Source of the DNA: an uncultured Ruminococcus sp.
GTDB taxonomy: Bacteria > Bacillota > Clostridia > Oscillospirales > Ruminococcaceae
DNA length: 7,777 nucleotides
Reading direction: 5' to 3'
Assembly (NCBI GenBank): GCA_902772615.1
Contig: CACYBC010000167.1
Span: 1 to 7,777 of the forward strand
Within the stretch, counting starts at the first letter, position 1; the number at the start of each line of letters is the position of its first letter. The notes under the pieces were generated by a model, which had not been told where the DNA came from, did no database searches, and saw only the letters and a list, made by a program, of their open reading frames with translations. Below, in pieces: positions 5,870 through 7,777 of the stretch. A program made the position numbers and the translations under genes.

Positions 5870-6307
5870 ATGATGAAGAAAGTGATCATATACACGGACG
5901 GAGCATGTTCCGGAAATCCCGGTCCGGGAGGCTGGTGCGCCATTCTTATATATAAAGATACAGAGAAGACGCTGAGCGGAGGCAAGAAGCTGACCACCAA
6001 CAATGAGATGGAACTTACCGCAGTCGTCAGCGCTCTCAAAGCCCTCAGGGAAAGGTGCCGGGTCGAAGTGTACTCCGATTCCCTGTACGTGGTCAATGCC
6101 GTTAACAAGGGCTGGCTTTCAAACTGGAGAGTCAACGGATGGAAGAACTCAAAGAAAGAGGTCCTTCCTAATCTTGAACTGTGGCAGGAATTCGACAGAC
6201 TGATCGGTTCTCACGAAGTGTCATTCACCTGGGTCAAGGGACATGCCGAGAACGAATACAACGAGAGATGCGACAGGATCGCGGTGGCGGAGCGCGACAG
6301 AGCCTGA
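5870..6307 (+). CDS. rnhA: Ribonuclease HI
   Basis: It cuts the RNA strand of RNA-DNA hybrids, clearing R-loops and replication primers. The 145-residue length is close to the Escherichia coli enzyme. The active site is complete by alignment to that enzyme: Asp10 (YTDGAC), Glu48 (NNEMEL), Asp70 (YSDS), His125 (KGHAEN) and Asp135 (ERCDRIA). The basic-protrusion tryptophans (GW at 81-82, NW 85-86, GW 90-91) are also present, marking the bacterial type I form rather than the type II/III forms. The start is an ATGATG pair with only a weak GGA-type ribosome binding site upstream (around 5855-5863), so either ATG could be used. It is transcribed away from rnj from the shared promoter region; glnS follows after 93 bases on the same strand. 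Confidence 0.96.
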   Translation: MMKKVIIYTDGACSGNPGPGGWCAILIYKDTEKTLSGGKKLTTNNEMELTAVVSALKALRERCRVEVYSDSLYVVNAVNKGWLSNWRVNGWKNSKKEVLPNLELWQEFDRLIGSHEVSFTWVKGHAENEYNERCDRIAVAERDRA

Positions 6308-6320
6308 ATCTGCCGTTTAC

Positions 6321-6349
6321 GCAACCGCAAAAGCCTTTTATGCGATTGC
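6321..6349 (+). other. Imperfect hairpin between rnhA and glnS (no U-tract)
   Basis: GCAACCGCA (6321-6329) can pair with TGCGATTGC (6341-6349) over nine positions with one C-A mismatch, and AAA/TTT can extend the stem inside. The stem lies 14 bases after the rnhA stop. The downstream sequence is CTCGAAATAATG with no run of T, so it is not a canonical intrinsic terminator. It may shield the rnhA 3' end or be a weak attenuating structure. Confidence 0.35.
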
Positions 6350-6363
6350 CTCGAAATAATGCA

Positions 6364-6369
6364 TATGAT
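6364..6369 (+). promoter_or_regulatory. Candidate -10 box of a glnS promoter
   Basis: TATGAT matches the -10 consensus at five of six positions and predicts a start near 6376. No convincing -35 is present at normal spacing. glnS could equally be transcribed from the rnhA promoter. Confidence 0.3.
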
Positions 6370-6375
6370 AAGATA

Positions 6376-6388
6376 GTTGGAGACCAAC
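6376..6388 (+). promoter_or_regulatory. Leader hairpin directly abutting the glnS Shine-Dalgarno
   Basis: GTTGG-AGA-CCAAC forms a perfect 5-bp stem with a 3-base loop. It ends exactly one base before GGAGG (6389-6393), the ribosome binding site of glnS, which is 7 bases from the ATG at 6401. If transcription starts at about 6376, the hairpin would be the very 5' end of the mRNA. Confidence 0.45.
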
Positions 6389-6393
6389 GGAGG
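6389..6393 (+). promoter_or_regulatory. Shine-Dalgarno of glnS
   Basis: GGAGG with a 7-base spacer to ATG 6401; it fixes the start of a reading frame that has no stop before the window edge. Confidence 0.85.
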
Positions 6394-6400
6394 AAGAATA

Positions 6401-7777
6401 ATGGAAGAGAACTATACCAACTTTTTGCATGAGATCATAGACGAAGATCTCGAATCAGGCTACTACAAGAAGATCCACACACGCTTTCCTCCCGAACCCA
6501 ACGGCTACATCCACATAGGAAGCGCCAAGGCGATATGGATCAACTGGATGACCGCCCACAAATACGGCGGACTGTTCAACCTCAGATTCGATGATACGAA
6601 CCCTGTCCGCGAGGGCGACGAGTTCGTCAACTCCATAATAGAAGACCTCAACTGGCTGGGCTGCGAGCCCAACGGCGGTATATTCTACGGCTCCGACTAT
6701 TTCGACAAGTGCTATGAGTATGCCGAGAAGCTGATCCTTGACGGAAAGGCGTATGTCGACGATCTCTCAGCCGATGAGATGAGAGAATACCGCGGCTCTC
6801 TCACAGAGCCCGGGAAAGACAGCCCCTACAGGAACAGGAGCGTGGAAGAGAACCTGGATCTGTTCAGAAGGATGAGAGCCGGTGAGTTCCCCAACGGAAG
6901 CAAGACTCTCAGAGCAAAGATCGACATGTCCAGTCCCAACATGAACATGAGGGATCCCGCGATCTACAGGATCATACACATCCCCCATCAGAGGCAGGGA
7001 GACAAGTGGTGCATCTATCCCCTCTATGACTTCGCGCATCCGATCCAGGACGCGATGGAGGGCATCACACACTCCATGTGCTCCATAGAATTTGAGAACC
7101 ACCGCCCGCTTTACGAGTGGGTCATAGACAATGTGGGAGTACCGGATCCCAAGCCGAAACAGAGAGAGTTCGCAAGGCTCAATGTCACATACACCGTCAT
7201 GAGCAAGCGCTATCTCAGGGAGCTGGTCGAGACCGGCGTCGTGGATGGCTGGGACGATCCCAGGATGCCCACCATATGCGGTCTGAGAAGAAGAGGCTAC
7301 ACTCCTTCTTCCATACTGACTTTCGTGGAGACTGCCGGCGTAGCCAAGACAGACAGTCTCGTGGACATCGGACTTCTCGAGCACTGCATAAGGGATGAGC
7401 TCAACAGTGACGCCCTCAGGCGCATGGCCGTCCTTGATCCCGTCAAGCTCACTATCACGAATTATCCCCAGGACAAGACCGAGTACTTCGAGATCGCAAA
7501 CCACCCCGCCAGGCCGGAACTCGGCACCAGGAACGTATCCTTCTCAGGCTCGCTTTATGTTGAAAGAGCCGATTTCATGGAGGAACCGGTACCGAAATAC
7601 CACAGGCTCTATCCCGGAAACGAAGTCAGGCTGATGGGCGCCTATATCGTAAAGTGCACCGGATTCATCAAGGACGAAGAAGGCAAAGTCACAGAGATAC
7701 TCTGCACCGCTGACCTTGAGACCGGCGGAAAGAATCCCGCAGACGGCAGAAAGATAAAGGGCACCATACACTGGGTC
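6401..7777 (+). CDS. glnS: Glutaminyl-tRNA synthetase (3' end beyond window)
   Basis: A class Ic synthetase that charges tRNA-Gln with glutamine directly. The window holds 459 codons of a protein usually about 550 residues, so roughly the last 90-100 codons are missing to the right. The nucleotide-binding motif PEPNGYIHIGSAK is at 31-43 (HIGH variant HIGS), LRFDDTNP is at 61-68, the KMSKS-equivalent VMSKR at 266-270 and GWDDPRMPTICGLRRRGY at 283-300. The anticodon-binding beta-barrel region begins near 345. GlnRS rather than GluRS is supported by the eukaryote/gamma-proteobacterial-like WDDPRMPT..GLRRRGY block and the RVxFSGxLYxE-like segment at about 378-389. It lies 93 bases after rnhA on the same strand. 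Many Bacillota lack GlnRS and use the Glu-tRNA-Gln amidotransferase, so its presence is mildly informative on lineage. Confidence 0.96.
   Translation, partial: MEENYTNFLHEIIDEDLESGYYKKIHTRFPPEPNGYIHIGSAKAIWINWMTAHKYGGLFNLRFDDTNPVREGDEFVNSIIEDLNWLGCEPNGGIFYGSDYFDKCYEYAEKLILDGKAYVDDLSADEMREYRGSLTEPGKDSPYRNRSVEENLDLFRRMRAGEFPNGSKTLRAKIDMSSPNMNMRDPAIYRIIHIPHQRQGDKWCIYPLYDFAHPIQDAMEGITHSMCSIEFENHRPLYEWVIDNVGVPDPKPKQREFARLNVTYTVMSKRYLRELVETGVVDGWDDPRMPTICGLRRRGYTPSSILTFVETAGVAKTDSLVDIGLLEHCIRDELNSDALRRMAVLDPVKLTITNYPQDKTEYFEIANHPARPELGTRNVSFSGSLYVERADFMEEPVPKYHRLYPGNEVRLMGAYIVKCTGFIKDEEGKVTEILCTADLETGGKNPADGRKIKGTIHWV

Noticed and set aside
6321..6349. Rho-independent terminator after rnhA
   Set aside because: The stem is present but no T-run follows on either strand.
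6308..6400. T-box or other riboswitch upstream of glnS
   Set aside because: The gap is only 93 bases and lacks the T-box consensus (TGGNACC-type) and an antiterminator/terminator pair.
6767..7504. Long open frame on the - strand antisense to glnS (245 codons)
   Set aside because: It lies wholly inside glnS, which has unmistakable synthetase motifs; its translation matches no family I recognise and has no ribosome binding site.
1..7777. CRISPR array, prophage genes, toxin-antitoxin or defence operon
   Set aside because: No regularly spaced repeats and no such genes seen; apart from the transposon end every reading frame is accounted for by housekeeping genes.

Overview
The window looks like core bacterial chromosome, most probably from an anaerobic member of the Bacillota (Clostridia-like). 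The grounds are an RNase J gene, the rplI-dnaB pair, a tilS-hpt pair of the kind that precedes ftsH in Bacillota, strong AGGAGG-type ribosome binding sites, frequent AGA/AGG arginine codons and fairly balanced base composition. The exact lineage cannot be read from this sequence.

Layout. Positions 1-76 hold the extreme right end of an IS200/IS605-family (TnpB-type) element on the + strand: the last 17 codons of a tnpB-like gene, overlapping the terminal hairpin of the omega-RNA (reRNA) scaffold. From 5722 down to 89 the - strand carries one tightly packed operon in the order rnj (RNase J) > rplI (ribosomal protein L9) > dnaB (replicative helicase) > tilS (tRNA-Ile lysidine synthetase) > hpt (hypoxanthine/guanine phosphoribosyltransferase). 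rplI/dnaB and dnaB/tilS overlap; the gaps at rnj/rplI and tilS/hpt are 41 and 16 bases. From 5870 the + strand carries rnhA (RNase HI) and then glnS (glutaminyl-tRNA synthetase), which runs off the right edge after 459 codons.

The rnj/rnhA divergent region is the main regulatory locus. Two promoters face away from each other with overlapping -10 boxes. A perfect 7-bp inverted repeat occupies the spacer of the rnhA promoter and the start site of the rnj promoter. A second inverted repeat and a helical-turn-spaced direct repeat flank it. The glnS leader has a small perfect hairpin directly touching its Shine-Dalgarno sequence.

Functionally the genes are informational housekeeping: RNA decay and processing (RNase J, RNase H), translation (L9, tRNA lysidinylation, Gln-tRNA charging), replication (DnaB) and purine salvage (Hpt). 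The accessory signal is the transposon end immediately beyond the hpt stop codon. The omega-RNA guide, if made, would be copied from the hpt 3' end and be antisense to hpt mRNA. I found no complete undescribed system. The mobile-element/hpt junction and the symmetric divergent promoter are the parts most worth examining.
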